From positions 1 through 64,000 of the forward strand of contig NZ_JAIXIG010000017.1 of assembly GCF_020297365.1 (NCBI RefSeq): DNA of 64,000 nucleotides. The letters run 5' to 3'. Made by a program: the position numbers and the translations under genes. This document shows positions 54,537-63,933 of this stretch, one piece after another. This stretch comes from Curtobacterium oceanosedimentum. GTDB taxonomy: Bacteria > Actinomycetota > Actinomycetes > Actinomycetales > Microbacteriaceae. Below the pieces are notes generated by a model. The model had not been told where the DNA came from, made no database searches, and worked only from the letters and a program-made list of their open reading frames with translations. How positions within the stretch are numbered: the stretch's first letter is position 1; every line of letters begins with the position of its first letter.

Positions 54537-54557
54537 AAACCTAACCTGGGTCGGTTT
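54537..54557. promoter_or_regulatory. Operator-like palindrome between GH3 and tetR
   Basis: A 21-base palindrome, AAACC at the left and GGTTT at the right, with 8 of 10 base pairs matching around a central T. It lies midway between the divergent genes and is the likely binding site of the TetR regulator. Confidence 0.55.
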
Positions 54558-54590
54558 CTCTCAGCACATCGGGAGCGGTACTCTCTCGCC

Positions 54591-55193
54591 ATGACACGAC
54601 GGGGTTCGTACGCGAAGGGCATCGCGAAGCGTGGGGAGATCCTCACGGTCGCCCTCGACCTCGTCGCCGCACGGGGCTTCCGGCGCACGAGCATCAAGGA
54701 CATCGCCGACGCCGTCGGGCTCACCCAGGCCGGCCTGCTGCACTACTTCGACTCCAAGGACGACCTCTGGGTCGAGATCCTCCGCCGCCGCGACGAGGTC
54801 GACCTCGCCCACGACTGGGGGATCTCGGCGGCCGACCCCGGCGCGTTCCTGGCCGCCATCGTCCGGCACAACACCGAGGTCCCCGGCCTGGTGCAGATGT
54901 TCGTGAACCTGTCGGCCGCCGCCGCGACGGACCCCGAGCACCCCGCGCACGAGTACTTCCGCGAGCGCTACGAACGCAGCCGCGGGGACTTCACGCGGGA
55001 CTTCCGGGTCATGCAGCAGGACGGTCGTCTGCGTCCCGACGTCGATCCGGAGCAGCTGGCGAGCGTGCTCCTGGCGATCTCCGACGGCATGCAGATCCAG
55101 TGGCTCTACGACACGTCGCGCGACATGGCCGAGCACGTCGAGCTCGTCGCCCGGCTCGCCATCGCCCAGGCGGCCCCGACCCCCATCTCCTGA
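54591..55193 (+). CDS. TetR-family regulator
   Basis: 200 residues. N-terminal DNA-binding domain RTSIKDIADAVGLTQAGLLHYFDSKDDLW, C-terminal TetR_C domain with AISDGMQIQWLYDTSRDM. ATG at 54591 is six bases after TACTCT: leaderless. It probably represses the divergent GH3 gene in the absence of a beta-glucoside signal. Confidence 0.87.
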   Translation: MTRRGSYAKGIAKRGEILTVALDLVAARGFRRTSIKDIADAVGLTQAGLLHYFDSKDDLWVEILRRRDEVDLAHDWGISAADPGAFLAAIVRHNTEVPGLVQMFVNLSAAAATDPEHPAHEYFRERYERSRGDFTRDFRVMQQDGRLRPDVDPEQLASVLLAISDGMQIQWLYDTSRDMAEHVELVARLAIAQAAPTPIS

Positions 55194-55313
55194 GCCCGAC
55201 CGCCGGGGCCTGCCGCCGCGGGGTACGGACAGGGCCTGGTCGGGTCAGGCCGACCGGGGCAGGATGGTCGGTGCCCGCCAGGGTGTGTTCCGACGACGAT
55301 GTGGAGTGACGCG

Positions 55314-56177
55314 ATGACGCGTGTAGTGGTGACCGGTGGCAGCGGCAAGCTCGGACGAGCGGTGGTGCGCGACCTCGATGCCCACGGGTACGACGTGGTC
55401 CTGCTCGACCGGGTCCCCTCGCCCGACAAGCCCGAGCGGGTGCCCTTCGTCCGGATCGACCTGACCGATCACGGTCAGGTCCTCAACGCCCTGCTCGGCA
55501 TCGACGACCGGTACGACTCTGTCGACGCGGTCGTGCACCTGGCCGCGGTGCCGGCTCCCGGGCAGGTCCCCGACGTCGCGCTCATCACGAACAACGTGAC
55601 CTCGTCGATCAACGTCTTCCACGCGGCGCGTGCCGCGAAGATCAAGAACGTCGTGTGGGCGTCGAGCGAGACGCTGCTCGGCATCCCGATGGGCGAGCAC
55701 CACCCGCCGTACCTGCCGGTGGACGAGGAGTTCGCCGTCCGCCCGCAGTCGTCGTACTCGCTCGGCAAGGCCCTCGAAGAAGAGATGGCCCGGCACTTCA
55801 CGCGCTGGGACCCGGAGCTGAAGATGATCGGCCTGCGGTTCTCGAACGTCATGGACGAGACCGACTACCCCGCGTTCCCGTGGGACGCCACCCCGGAGGC
55901 GAAGACCTTCAACCTGTGGTCGTACATCGACTCCCGCGACGGCGCCCAGGCGGTCCGCAAGTCGCTCGAGGCGGACCTGACCGGCTTCGAGGCGTTCGTC
56001 ATCGCGAGCCCCGACACCGTGATGGACACCCCGACCATCGAGCTCGTCGAGCGCTACGTGCCGGACATCGAGCGTCGTGCGGACATCGACGGCGTCAGCT
56101 CGCTGCTGTCGTCGGAGAAGGCCCGTGAGCTCCTCGGGTACGCCCCCGAGCACAGCTGGCGCGACCACCGCGCCTGA
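55314..56177 (+). CDS. NAD(P)-dependent epimerase/dehydratase
   Basis: 287 residues, extended short-chain dehydrogenase. The cofactor loop is VVVTGGSGKLGRAV. Catalytic Ser and the YxxxK motif are in WASSETLLG and SSYSLGKALEEE. LRFSNVMDETDYPAFPWD shapes the sugar pocket. ATG at 55314 has GGAG eight bases upstream. The substrate is probably a nucleotide sugar or aldonate. Confidence 0.85.
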   Translation: MTRVVVTGGSGKLGRAVVRDLDAHGYDVVLLDRVPSPDKPERVPFVRIDLTDHGQVLNALLGIDDRYDSVDAVVHLAAVPAPGQVPDVALITNNVTSSINVFHAARAAKIKNVVWASSETLLGIPMGEHHPPYLPVDEEFAVRPQSSYSLGKALEEEMARHFTRWDPELKMIGLRFSNVMDETDYPAFPWDATPEAKTFNLWSYIDSRDGAQAVRKSLEADLTGFEAFVIASPDTVMDTPTIELVERYVPDIERRADIDGVSSLLSSEKARELLGYAPEHSWRDHRA

Positions 56178-56180
56178 GCG

Positions 56181-57767
56181 TCAGCTCGTCGGCAGCAGCA
56201 TCCCGTCGAGCACCAGGTCGCGCGCCGCCGGCAGCAGGTCGGCGGCGAGCGCCTGCTCGTCCACACCGGTGATCTGGGCCAGGGCGCCGATGATCGCCGC
56301 GACGGACAGGTCGCCGTCGCACGCACCGACGAAGGCCGCGAGTGCGGTGTCGGCGTCCACCCGGCGTCCGAGCCCGCCGCCCTGCACCAGGGTCATCACG
56401 GTGGGGTCGTCGTTGCCGGGCCAGTAGTACCGCTCCTCGGTGACGTCGCCGGCCACCGCCAGGTGGGCGGCGGCGAGCGCCGCGTCGTCGTGCGCTGCCA
56501 GCCAGGCGGCGGCGTCGAGGACGCGGGCGACCGTCGCGCCGAGCCCCGCGGGGTTGGAGCCGAGCGTCTCGGGGACGCGCTCGAAGCGGCGGAGGGCGGA
56601 CGGGCCTCCCGGCAGGGCGCGACGCACCACGACGTAGCCGAAGCCGACCCCGGTGACGCGGCGGTCCGCGAAGTCGTCGAGCCAGGCGCCCATCAGGGCG
56701 TCGTACTCGGCCGTGCCAGGCTTCGTCCCGCCGTCGCGGATCCAGGTCTCCGCGTAGGACGTCGGGTCCTGCCGCTCGCGCTCGATCACCCACACGTCGA
56801 GGTCCGTGTCGGCGAACCAGGCGCGCACGCGGTCCAGGCCGTCGACGCCCCAGTGGTACTCCCAGTTGCCGAGGAGCTGCGCCGTCCCACCGGGCTCCAG
56901 GTGCTCGGACAGGCCGCGCAGGACCGTCTCGACCAGGGCGTCGCCGACCATGCCGCCGTCGCGGTACTCGTACGACGGGACGCCCTCGCGACGGGGCGTG
57001 ATGACGAAGGGCGGGTTCGAGACGATCCGGTCGAAGCGCTCCCCCGCGACCGGCTCGAACAGTGAGCCGAACCGGAAGTCGATGCCGTCGATGCCGTTGA
57101 GCTGGGCGTTGAAGCGAGCGATGTCGAGGGCACGGCGCGAGATGTCGGTGGCGACCACGCGGTCGGCGAACCGCCGTGCGTGCATGGCCTGGATGCCGCA
57201 TCCGGTGCCGAGGTCGAGCACCCGCTCGACCGGGACAGGCACCTGCAAACCGCTCAGCGTGGTGGTGGCGCCGCCGATGCCGAGCACGTGCTCCTCACTG
57301 ATGGCGTGCCCGAGGGCGAGCTCGCCGAGGTCGGAGACGATCCACCAGCTCCCGGCGCCGAGGTCGTCGACGAAGGCGTAGGGGCGCAGGTCGACGGTGG
57401 GGCGGACCAGCGCGTCGGCGGCGTTTCCGTCGCCTTCGCCTTCGCTGCGCAGCAGGCCCGCGGCGATGACGGCGTCGAGTCCGGCGGTCGGGAACGCCGC
57501 CACAGCCTCGGCCCCCGCCACCGGCAGGCCGAGTACGAACAGCGTCGCCAGGGTGCCGAGCGGCGTGGTCTCGCGGGCGGCGAGCGCACGGAGCGCGGCG
57601 ACCCGCGAACCGCGGTGCAGCGATGCGGCGGCCTCGGCACCCCACAGGGAGTCGAGCCGGTCGACGGTGAAGCCGGCCGACGTCAGGTCCGCGGCGAGCG
57701 CCGTGGTGACGGCGGGGTCCGCGACGATCGACGGAAGCATGTGCACAGTGTCCACGCCGGCGCTCAC
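56181..57767 (-). CDS. SAM-dependent methyltransferase
   Basis: 528 residues, larger than most. The SAM-binding core lies at about 180-330: VLDLGTGCGIQAMHARRFA, VVATDISRRAL, and the catalytic IVSNPPFV, as in the N6-adenine/MTS family. The N-terminal 170 residues and the C-terminal part (about 400-528) are extra domains of unknown role. GTG at 57767 overlaps the ArsR stop as GTGA, so the two are coupled. It may modify rRNA, DNA or a protein. Confidence 0.8.
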   Translation of the reverse strand: MSAGVDTVHMLPSIVADPAVTTALAADLTSAGFTVDRLDSLWGAEAAASLHRGSRVAALRALAARETTPLGTLATLFVLGLPVAGAEAVAAFPTAGLDAVIAAGLLRSEGEGDGNAADALVRPTVDLRPYAFVDDLGAGSWWIVSDLGELALGHAISEEHVLGIGGATTTLSGLQVPVPVERVLDLGTGCGIQAMHARRFADRVVATDISRRALDIARFNAQLNGIDGIDFRFGSLFEPVAGERFDRIVSNPPFVITPRREGVPSYEYRDGGMVGDALVETVLRGLSEHLEPGGTAQLLGNWEYHWGVDGLDRVRAWFADTDLDVWVIERERQDPTSYAETWIRDGGTKPGTAEYDALMGAWLDDFADRRVTGVGFGYVVVRRALPGGPSALRRFERVPETLGSNPAGLGATVARVLDAAAWLAAHDDAALAAAHLAVAGDVTEERYYWPGNDDPTVMTLVQGGGLGRRVDADTALAAFVGACDGDLSVAAIIGALAQITGVDEQALAADLLPAARDLVLDGMLLPTS

Positions 57768-58129
57768 GAGGCGATCCCCTCGCGCAGCAGGGCCGCGGGG
57801 ACCCGCCAGTCGAGGACCAGGTCGAGGAGCCCGGGGAACCGCTGCTGCACGTCCTCGACGCGGACGCGGCTGACGCGGGTCAGGCCCTCGAGGTGTTGCT
57901 CGAGCAGACCGGCCTCGCGCAGGACCCGGAAGTGGTGGGTCAGCGTGGACTTCGGGCGGTCGATGCCGACCCAGCCGCAGCTGCGCTCACCCCCGGCCGC
58001 GTCGACCAGGTAGCGGTGCAGGATCGCGAGCCGGATCGGATCACTCAGGGCGTCCATCACGACCGGGAGGTCCATCTCGGCCACGGACGGCTGCGGCAGC
58101 CGTTCGGGAGCATCGACGTGCGCGGGCAT
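57764..58129 (-). CDS. ArsR-family regulator
   Basis: 121 residues. Winged helix: MDALSDPIRLAILHRYL, then RPKSTLTHHFRVLREAGLLEQHLEG. No Cys metal site of the classical ArsR type (one Cys only, CGWVG). ATG at 58129 is seven bases after TAGCGT. Two GTACGA dyads lie in the shared upstream region with the MFS gene, so it probably represses both itself and the transporter. Confidence 0.85.
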   Translation of the reverse strand: MPAHVDAPERLPQPSVAEMDLPVVMDALSDPIRLAILHRYLVDAAGGERSCGWVGIDRPKSTLTHHFRVLREAGLLEQHLEGLTRVSRVRVEDVQQRFPGLLDLVLDWRVPAALLREGIAS

Positions 58130-58159
58130 GGACGGGACGCTACCACCGTTCGACTTGCT

Positions 58160-58207
58160 GTACGACTTGCGTCGTACTGTTCGAGTGCGGTACGAATGCA
58201 GTCGTAC
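58160..58207. promoter_or_regulatory. Two operators of the ArsR regulator
   Basis: GTACGAC-TTGC-GTCGTAC (58160-58177, perfect 7-4-7) and GTACGA-ATGCAG-TCGTAC (58190-58207, perfect 6-6-6), 30 bases apart between the divergent arsR and MFS genes. Confidence 0.75.
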
Positions 58208-58232
58208 TGCACGGAGGTGGAAAGGGGTGCGC

Positions 58233-59486
58233 ATGCACCAGTCAGCTCGTTCGGTCGCCGGGTTCTGGATACTGGCGGCGATGCTCCTGGTCTCGGTCGC
58301 GTCGTCGGCCGTGCCGTCACCCATCTACCCGGTCTACGCAGCCGAGTGGCACCTCACCCCGCTCATGCTCACCGGGGTCTTCGCCATCTACGTCGCCGGC
58401 CTGCTGGCGAGCTTGCTCGTCGCGGGTCGCCTGTCCGACCACGTCGGCCGCAAGCCCGTGCTGGTCGTCGGCGGCCTGGGTGTCGCGCTCTCGCTCGGCC
58501 TGTTCGCGATGGCGGACGGGGTCGTCGCGCTCATCGTCGACCGGATCGTGCAGGGTGTCTCGGTCGGGCTGCTCATCGGAGCCCTCGGTGCGGCCCTCAT
58601 CGACAACTCCCTCGAACGCCACCCCACCATGGCCGGCGTGCTGAACGGCGTCATCCCGCCGATTGCCCTGGCCACCGGCGCGATGTCGAGCGGCGCGCTG
58701 GTGCAGTGGGGTCCGGCGCCGGAGCAGCTCGTCTACCTGCTGTTCGGCGCGCTCCTCGTACTGCTGGTGCTCGCATTGTTCGTCGTCCCCGAGCAGGTGC
58801 AGCGTCGTCCCGGTGCACTCCGGTCCCTGCGCCCGACGATCAGCGTGCCGCGGTCCTCACGCCGGCTGTTCCGCGGCGTCGCCGGGTCGCTCGTCGCCAG
58901 CTGGGCCCTCGGCGGCATGTTCCTGTCGCTCGTCCCCTCGGCGCTCGGCACGGTGTTCGGCATCACCAACCACTTCGCCGCCGGTGCGCTCATCGCCGTG
59001 GTCACCGGTGTCGGCGCCCTGACCGGCCTGGCGATCCAGCGGATGGACACTCGTCGAGCGGTCCTGCTCGGGCTCGTCGCGCTCGTGCTCGGGCCGATCG
59101 TCACCGTGTCGTTCGTGTTCGCGCACTCCCTGCCGGGCATGGTCGTCGGCAGCGCGATCGCCGGTGTCGGCTTCGGCGCAGGGTTCCAGGCGCCGCTCCG
59201 GATGCTGCTCGCCACCGCCGCCCCGACCCACCGCGCCGGGCTGCTCTCCACGATCTACGTCGTCAGCTACCTGGCGTTCGGGGTGCCCTCGGTCATCGGC
59301 GGCCTGCTCGAACCCTCGGTCGGTCTCGTCCCGGTCATCGCCGGGTACGGCGGCTTCATCGTGCTCGCCGCGGTGGTCGCCCTCGTGCTACAGCTGTCGT
59401 CGAAAGACACCGCCGAGGTCGAGGAACGTGCGGCCGAGATCATCGAGCGCACCGCGACCGGCTCGATCCGGGTCGCCGCCGAATAG
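58233..59486 (+). CDS. MFS exporter (DHA1-like)
   Basis: 417 residues, about twelve helices. LVAGRLSDHVGRKPVLVVGG is the loop 2-3 motif of the family. ATG at 58233 has AAGGGG six bases upstream; GTG at 58227 is an alternative. It is divergent from arsR-methyltransferase and very probably under ArsR control. It is likely a drug or metabolite exporter. Confidence 0.88.
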   Translation: MHQSARSVAGFWILAAMLLVSVASSAVPSPIYPVYAAEWHLTPLMLTGVFAIYVAGLLASLLVAGRLSDHVGRKPVLVVGGLGVALSLGLFAMADGVVALIVDRIVQGVSVGLLIGALGAALIDNSLERHPTMAGVLNGVIPPIALATGAMSSGALVQWGPAPEQLVYLLFGALLVLLVLALFVVPEQVQRRPGALRSLRPTISVPRSSRRLFRGVAGSLVASWALGGMFLSLVPSALGTVFGITNHFAAGALIAVVTGVGALTGLAIQRMDTRRAVLLGLVALVLGPIVTVSFVFAHSLPGMVVGSAIAGVGFGAGFQAPLRMLLATAAPTHRAGLLSTIYVVSYLAFGVPSVIGGLLEPSVGLVPVIAGYGGFIVLAAVVALVLQLSSKDTAEVEERAAEIIERTATGSIRVAAE

Positions 59487-59613
59487 CGCACGGTGCGGCG
59501 ATGCCCATCCGGTGCGAAGTTGATCGCGCGGTGCGAGCCTGCAGCGCCGCACGGAGCCTTTAACCTCGCACGCGGCGACCAGGACCGCACGGTGCCGAAC
59601 GCGGCGGCCCGAC

Positions 59614-60063
59614 TCAGTGGCCCGGTCGCGCCGAGTTCGCACCGCGAGCGCGCGCACGCACGCCGACCGTCCGCGCCGCCCCGGTGTGCGCAGCATCGAC
59701 GTCGGCCTTGCCCCGGTCCGCGGCATCGCGCAGACGCTTCGGTCCGTGCCGCTTGGCCCAGTCCCAGAAGCGGTGCAGCTGCGCCCGGAGCCACGTGATG
59801 ATCCTGTGGAAGAAGTGGAACTCGCTCGCCAGCACCGTGAGGCCGATGAAGACCACGAGCCAACCCGGGCCCGGAAGCGGTACCAGGATCAGCCCGATGA
59901 TGACGACCAGCCCGCCCACCAGACCGACCAGCACCTTGTAGAGCAGGTGGACGTGCGGCCGCGCGTGAATCCAGGTGCGCAGGCGGTGGAACCACTGGAA
60001 GCGCTGGCGCTGCTGACCGTCGACCTGCGGCTCGGCAGGTCCGGCGTTCGGGTCGGCGTCCAT
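59614..60063 (-). CDS. TIGR02611-type membrane protein
   Basis: 149 residues. An acidic N-terminus, RFQWFHRLRTWIHARPHVHLLYKV, then a helix pair containing the PLPGPGWL motif, followed by ASEFHFFHRIITWLRAQL. This pattern defines the TIGR02611 family of actinobacterial membrane proteins. ATG at 60063 is six bases after TACGTT: leaderless. Function unknown. Confidence 0.8.
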   Translation of the reverse strand: MDADPNAGPAEPQVDGQQRQRFQWFHRLRTWIHARPHVHLLYKVLVGLVGGLVVIIGLILVPLPGPGWLVVFIGLTVLASEFHFFHRIITWLRAQLHRFWDWAKRHGPKRLRDAADRGKADVDAAHTGAARTVGVRARARGANSARPGH

Positions 60064-60194
60064 GTCGAAAACGTAGGGCGCGTGGCTGGGAAACAGCGGC
60101 GCGAGCGGTGGACGCGCGGTGCGCATGCCGGCAGGCGCGTGGCGGGGCCGAGCCGCGCCTCCCGTCGGTCACGCTTCGTCGGCCTGGAGGCCCG

Positions 60195-60527
60195 TCACGC
60201 GTGGGCGACGCACGTCGCGGCCCACGGGACGGCGGCCAGGCGGGCCTCCGGGACGGGCTCGCCGCCGACCGTGCAGCGTCCGTAGGTGCCCGCGTCGAGC
60301 CGCGCCAGCGCGGCGTCGACCTGCTCGATCCGCCGCCGGGCGTCGTCACGGACGGCACCGAGTGACCCGCGCTCCCAGGCCAGGGTCGCGCCCTCGGGGT
60401 CGTGCTCGTCGTCGGAGTTCGCGTCCTGCCGCGCATCACTGACGTCGCGCATGCTCCGCTCGACCTGGAGCAGCAGGCGTTCGTTGCGGGCGCGTTCGCT
60501 GTCGAGCGCGGGGCGGGGGTCCTCCAT
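60195..60527 (-). CDS. DksA/TraR-like zinc-finger protein
   Basis: 110 residues. An N-terminal helical hairpin (ERNERLL..ARRRIEQVDAALARL in part) and a degenerate C-terminal finger, GTYGRCTVGGEPVPEARLAAVPWAATCVAH, with only two of four Cys kept. ATG at 60527 is seven bases after TACCGT. It may bind RNA polymerase like DksA relatives. Confidence 0.75.
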   Translation of the reverse strand: MEDPRPALDSERARNERLLLQVERSMRDVSDARQDANSDDEHDPEGATLAWERGSLGAVRDDARRRIEQVDAALARLDAGTYGRCTVGGEPVPEARLAAVPWAATCVAHA

Positions 60528-60583
60528 GTGGGCCACGGTAGTCGCGGCGGAATGCGACCGACGCCGGATGCGTTCGCATCGAC

Positions 60584-61615
60584 ATGACGAAGATCGGGTT
60601 CCTGTCGTTCGGACACTGGCGTGACGTGCCGGGGTCGAAGGTGCGCAGTGGGCGGGAGGCCCTGGTGCAGGCGATCGACCTCGCGGTCGCCGCCGAGGAA
60701 GCCGGCGTCGACGGCGCCTACTTCCGCGTGCACCACTTCGCCCCGCAGCAGGCTGCCCCGTTCCCGCTGCTCTCCGCCATCGCCGCGAAGACCAGCCGGA
60801 TCGAGATCGGCACCGGCGTGATCGACATGCGCTACGAGAACCCGCTCTACATGGCCGAAGAGGCAGCCGCCACCGACCTCATCTCCGGCGGCCGACTGCA
60901 GCTCGGCGTCTCGCGGGGATCACCCGAGACCGCCCTCGCCGGGTACCAGCAGTTCGGCTACGTGCCCGACGCCTCCGACGAGAACGGCGGCGACATGGCC
61001 CGGGCCCACACCGACGTGTTCCGTCGCGCGATCGCCGGCGAGCCGATGGCGAACGCCAACCCGCAGATGACGGGGTCGGTCGGGTCGCTGCCGATCTCCC
61101 CGCTCTCCGACTCCCTCGGCGACCGCATCTGGTGGGGTGCCGGCACGCGTGCCACGGCCGAGTGGACCGCCGAGCAGGGCATGAACCTGATGTCGTCGAC
61201 CCTGCTGACGGAGGACACCGGCGTGCCCTTCGACCAGCTGCAGGCCGAGCAGATCGAACGCTTCCGCAGCACCTGGGAGACCATGGGCTGGGGCCGTGAG
61301 CCGCGCGTCTCCGTGTCGCGCAGCATCATCCCGATCGTCGACGACGAGTCGCGGCACTACTTCGGCGTCCGTGCGCAGGTCGAGGGCCAGGACCAGGTCG
61401 GGCATCTGGACGGCGGACTCGCCCGGTTCGGCCGCTCGTACATCGGTGAGCCCGAGCAGCTCGTCGCGGAGCTCGCGGCGGACCAGGCCGTCCGTGCTGC
61501 CGACACCGTGCTCGTCACCGTGCCGAACCAGCTCGGCGTGGACTTCAACGCCCGGTTGCTCGCCGCCGTGAAGGACGTCTTCACCGAGGTCGACGCCGCG
61601 CCGGTGCCCGCCTGA
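60584..61615 (+). CDS. LLM-class flavin-dependent oxidoreductase (2)
   Basis: 343 residues. It shares with the enzyme at 50512-51525 the start IGFLSFGHW, FRVHHFAP, IEIGTGVIDMRYENPLYMAEEAA, DLISGGRLQLGVSRG, DRIWWGAGT and the late TVLVTVPNQLG. It is probably an FMN- or F420-dependent oxidoreductase. No clear Shine-Dalgarno sequence precedes the ATG, and no TANNNT lies at the exact spacing. Confidence 0.87.
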   Translation: MTKIGFLSFGHWRDVPGSKVRSGREALVQAIDLAVAAEEAGVDGAYFRVHHFAPQQAAPFPLLSAIAAKTSRIEIGTGVIDMRYENPLYMAEEAAATDLISGGRLQLGVSRGSPETALAGYQQFGYVPDASDENGGDMARAHTDVFRRAIAGEPMANANPQMTGSVGSLPISPLSDSLGDRIWWGAGTRATAEWTAEQGMNLMSSTLLTEDTGVPFDQLQAEQIERFRSTWETMGWGREPRVSVSRSIIPIVDDESRHYFGVRAQVEGQDQVGHLDGGLARFGRSYIGEPEQLVAELAADQAVRAADTVLVTVPNQLGVDFNARLLAAVKDVFTEVDAAPVPA

Positions 61616-61743
61616 CGCGGCGGCGGAGTCGGAGTCGGAAGGGTGAGTCCTCCTTTGTGCTGACACCCGCCCTGGGACTGGGACGGCAGCCGTCGCGACC
61701 GTAGCCTCGACGAGCACCGTCCACCGCACCCCGAGGAGTCCCC

Positions 61744-62190
61744 GTGACACTGCCGGCCGCAGGCTGGTTCCCGGACCCGCAGAACGCCGATCGTCTGCGC
61801 TGGTGGGACGGGCGCACCTGGGGGGACGAGACACGGGTCCCGGCGGCCCGCGTCGAGGCTGTCGTGCCGATGGCCGTCGCACCGGCGGGACCGTCGTTCT
61901 CCGTGCAGACCGTGCCGCTGCGGGCGGACGCGTGGTCGTCAGGAGACACGAGTGATCGGCGCCTCTGCGTGCTCACGGTCATCGCGGTGCTGCTCGCCGT
62001 GGTGTCGCTCGTGGTCAACCCCTGGGGCGTCACGAGCCTGCTGGCCCTGGCGGCGGGCGTCCTTGGTGTCGCTCGGCCGGGCGTGGTCGGTCCGTGGGCG
62101 GTCGTCGCCAGGAGTGCGGCGGCGAGCGCCGTCGTCATCGCGGTCACCACGGCGATCATCGCCGCGTCGGGGCAGTTCCACCTCTTCTGA
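61744..62190 (+). CDS. DUF2510 membrane protein
   Basis: 148 residues. The N-terminal AGWFPDPQNADRLRWWDGRTWGDETR is the DUF2510 tryptophan motif. Two or three helices follow (CVLTVIAVLLAVVSLVV; SLLALAAGVLGV; AVVIAVTTAIIAAS). GTG at 61744 has GAGGAG upstream and TAGCCT further up as a -10. Function unknown. Confidence 0.85.
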   Translation: MTLPAAGWFPDPQNADRLRWWDGRTWGDETRVPAARVEAVVPMAVAPAGPSFSVQTVPLRADAWSSGDTSDRRLCVLTVIAVLLAVVSLVVNPWGVTSLLALAAGVLGVARPGVVGPWAVVARSAAASAVVIAVTTAIIAASGQFHLF

Positions 62191-62284
62191 TCACACGTCG
62201 TGAGCGCCGATGGTCGGGTGCACCGCACGACTCGACCTTTCCTGCTCACGAAGCACGGCACCGCGCGAACGCGACGCCCCCGCC

Positions 62285-63298
62285 CTACCGCCGCGCCCGC
62301 GGGTGCGCCGTCTGGTACACGTCCCGCAGCATGTCCGCCGTCACCATCGTGTAGATCTGCGTCGTCGCGACGCTCGCGTGCCCGAGCAGCTCCTGCACGA
62401 CCCGCACGTCAGCGCCGCCCTCGAGCAGGTGCGTCGCGAAGGAGTGCCGGAAGGTGTGCGGTGACACGTGCGCCTCCAGGTCGGCGGCAGCAGCGGCGGC
62501 CTGGATCACGAGCCAGGCGCTCTGGCGGGACAACCGGGCCCCACGGGCACCGAGGAACAGCGCCGGCGTCGACGGCCCCCGAGCGGCGAACACCGGCCGC
62601 GCCCGCACCAGGTAGGCGTCGATCGCAGCCCGGGCGAAGCTGCCGAGCGGCACGATCCGCTGCTTGTTCCCCTTGCCGGTGACCTTCACGACGGCCAGCC
62701 CGTCCGCACCGGGGCCCGGACCGGATACATCAGCAGCGGCGTCGGACAGCGTCGTCACGTCGTCGACGGACAGCCCGACCGCCTCGGAGATCCGAGCGCC
62801 GGTGGCGTAGAGCAGCTCGAGCAACGCCCGGTCCCGGAGCTGCACCGGGTCGTCGGCGTCGGCGGAGACCGCGCCGAGCAGCCGCTCCATGTCCTCGACC
62901 GAGATCGCCTTCGGCAGCCGCATCGGAGCCTTCGGCGGCCGGACCGCGGTGCCGGGGTCGAGCGGCAACCAGCCCTCGCCCGCGGCGAAGGCCGTGAACG
63001 AGCGCACCGAACTGAGCATGCGCGCGATGGACCGCGGGGCGAGGGCACCTTCCGCCCGGGTCGCGAGGTGCGTGACGAAGCCCGAGACATCCGCACGCGC
63101 CAGCCGGGCGAGGTCCTGCAGCACCGAGGCACCGCCGGCTCGATCGGCACCGTCCGACTCGGTCACCGGCGCGGTGGCGAGCCAGTCGGCGAACACCGTG
63201 AGGTCACGCCGGTACGCGGACAACGTGTGCTGCGACAGCCCGCGCTCGATCGCGACGTGCCGCAGGTAGGTCTCCACGGCACGGTCGAGCGTCATCAC
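62285..63298 (-). CDS. xerD: Tyrosine recombinase XerC/XerD
   Basis: 337 residues. The N-terminal SAM-like domain has [13 protein letters not shown]. The catalytic set is Arg in [11 protein letters not shown], Lys in VTGKGNKQR, His-x-x-Arg in [15 protein letters not shown], His in LLGHAS and Tyr in TQIYTMV. The size and lack of phage context fit a chromosomal Xer protein resolving chromosome dimers; XerC versus XerD is not certain. GTG at 63298 is six bases after TAGCCT (leaderless); ATG at 63295 is the alternative. Confidence 0.9.
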   Translation of the reverse strand: MMTLDRAVETYLRHVAIERGLSQHTLSAYRRDLTVFADWLATAPVTESDGADRAGGASVLQDLARLARADVSGFVTHLATRAEGALAPRSIARMLSSVRSFTAFAAGEGWLPLDPGTAVRPPKAPMRLPKAISVEDMERLLGAVSADADDPVQLRDRALLELLYATGARISEAVGLSVDDVTTLSDAAADVSGPGPGADGLAVVKVTGKGNKQRIVPLGSFARAAIDAYLVRARPVFAARGPSTPALFLGARGARLSRQSAWLVIQAAAAAADLEAHVSPHTFRHSFATHLLEGGADVRVVQELLGHASVATTQIYTMVTADMLRDVYQTAHPRARR

Positions 63299-63333
63299 GT
63301 CAGCAGGCTAACCGGCGCGGGGCCGCCCGCCCG

Positions 63334-63933
63334 TCAGTGCAACGCCTCGTCCGGCCTGTCCACGCGGAACCCCGTGAAGGACACGGTGAGCCCCGCCCGC
63401 GTCGGCCCGGCGCACAGCAGCCCGGCCGACACGACGGCCTCCGGATCGAGGTAGGCGACCCGGACCAGCCGGGGCTCCTCGCCGTCCGCCCACGCTCGCA
63501 CGGTCACCGCGTCGCCGTCCCGGCTCGCGCGGACCGTGACGACCCGTCCGGCCCACTCCGGCACGGGAGCCACCGACCAGTCCGAGACGTCGCGCGTGAC
63601 CACGGCACCGAGCTGCGGCGATCCGTCCGAGAACTCGACGCCGGCCTTGACCCAGTTCCGCTCGTCGACGCGCAGGAACACCCCGGCCTGGTCGAACTGC
63701 TCGGCGTAGTCGAGGACGAACGACACCTCGACCGAGAACGGCCCGTCCGTCGGCCGCAGCAGCGCGTGCTCGGAGTCGTGCACGAACCCGTACGAGGTGG
63801 TCCGCCAGGCATCGCTGCCCTCGACCGCGGTGACGCGGAACACGTCGCCGTCGAACCCGGCGGCCTGCGGCTCGTGCGTCCAGGAGCCCGTGGCGACCAG
63901 GTCGCGCAGACCTTCGACCGCGGACCCGCTCAC
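63334..63933 (-). CDS. DUF1349 (concanavalin-like) protein
   Basis: 199 residues. FRVTAVEGSDAWRTTSYGF, SFVLDYAEQFDQAGVFLRVDERNWVKAGVEFSDG and AGLLCAGPTRAGLTVSFTGF mark the DUF1349 beta-sandwich, which often goes with carbohydrate enzymes. GTG at 63933 overlaps the stop of the next gene as GTGA. Confidence 0.85.
   Translation of the reverse strand: MSGSAVEGLRDLVATGSWTHEPQAAGFDGDVFRVTAVEGSDAWRTTSYGFVHDSEHALLRPTDGPFSVEVSFVLDYAEQFDQAGVFLRVDERNWVKAGVEFSDGSPQLGAVVTRDVSDWSVAPVPEWAGRVVTVRASRDGDAVTVRAWADGEEPRLVRVAYLDPEAVVSAGLLCAGPTRAGLTVSFTGFRVDRPDEALH

Noticed and set aside
62285-63298. The tyrosine recombinase as an integrase of a mobile element
   Set aside because: There is no attachment-site repeat, tRNA or phage gene nearby, and its size and sequence fit a housekeeping Xer protein.
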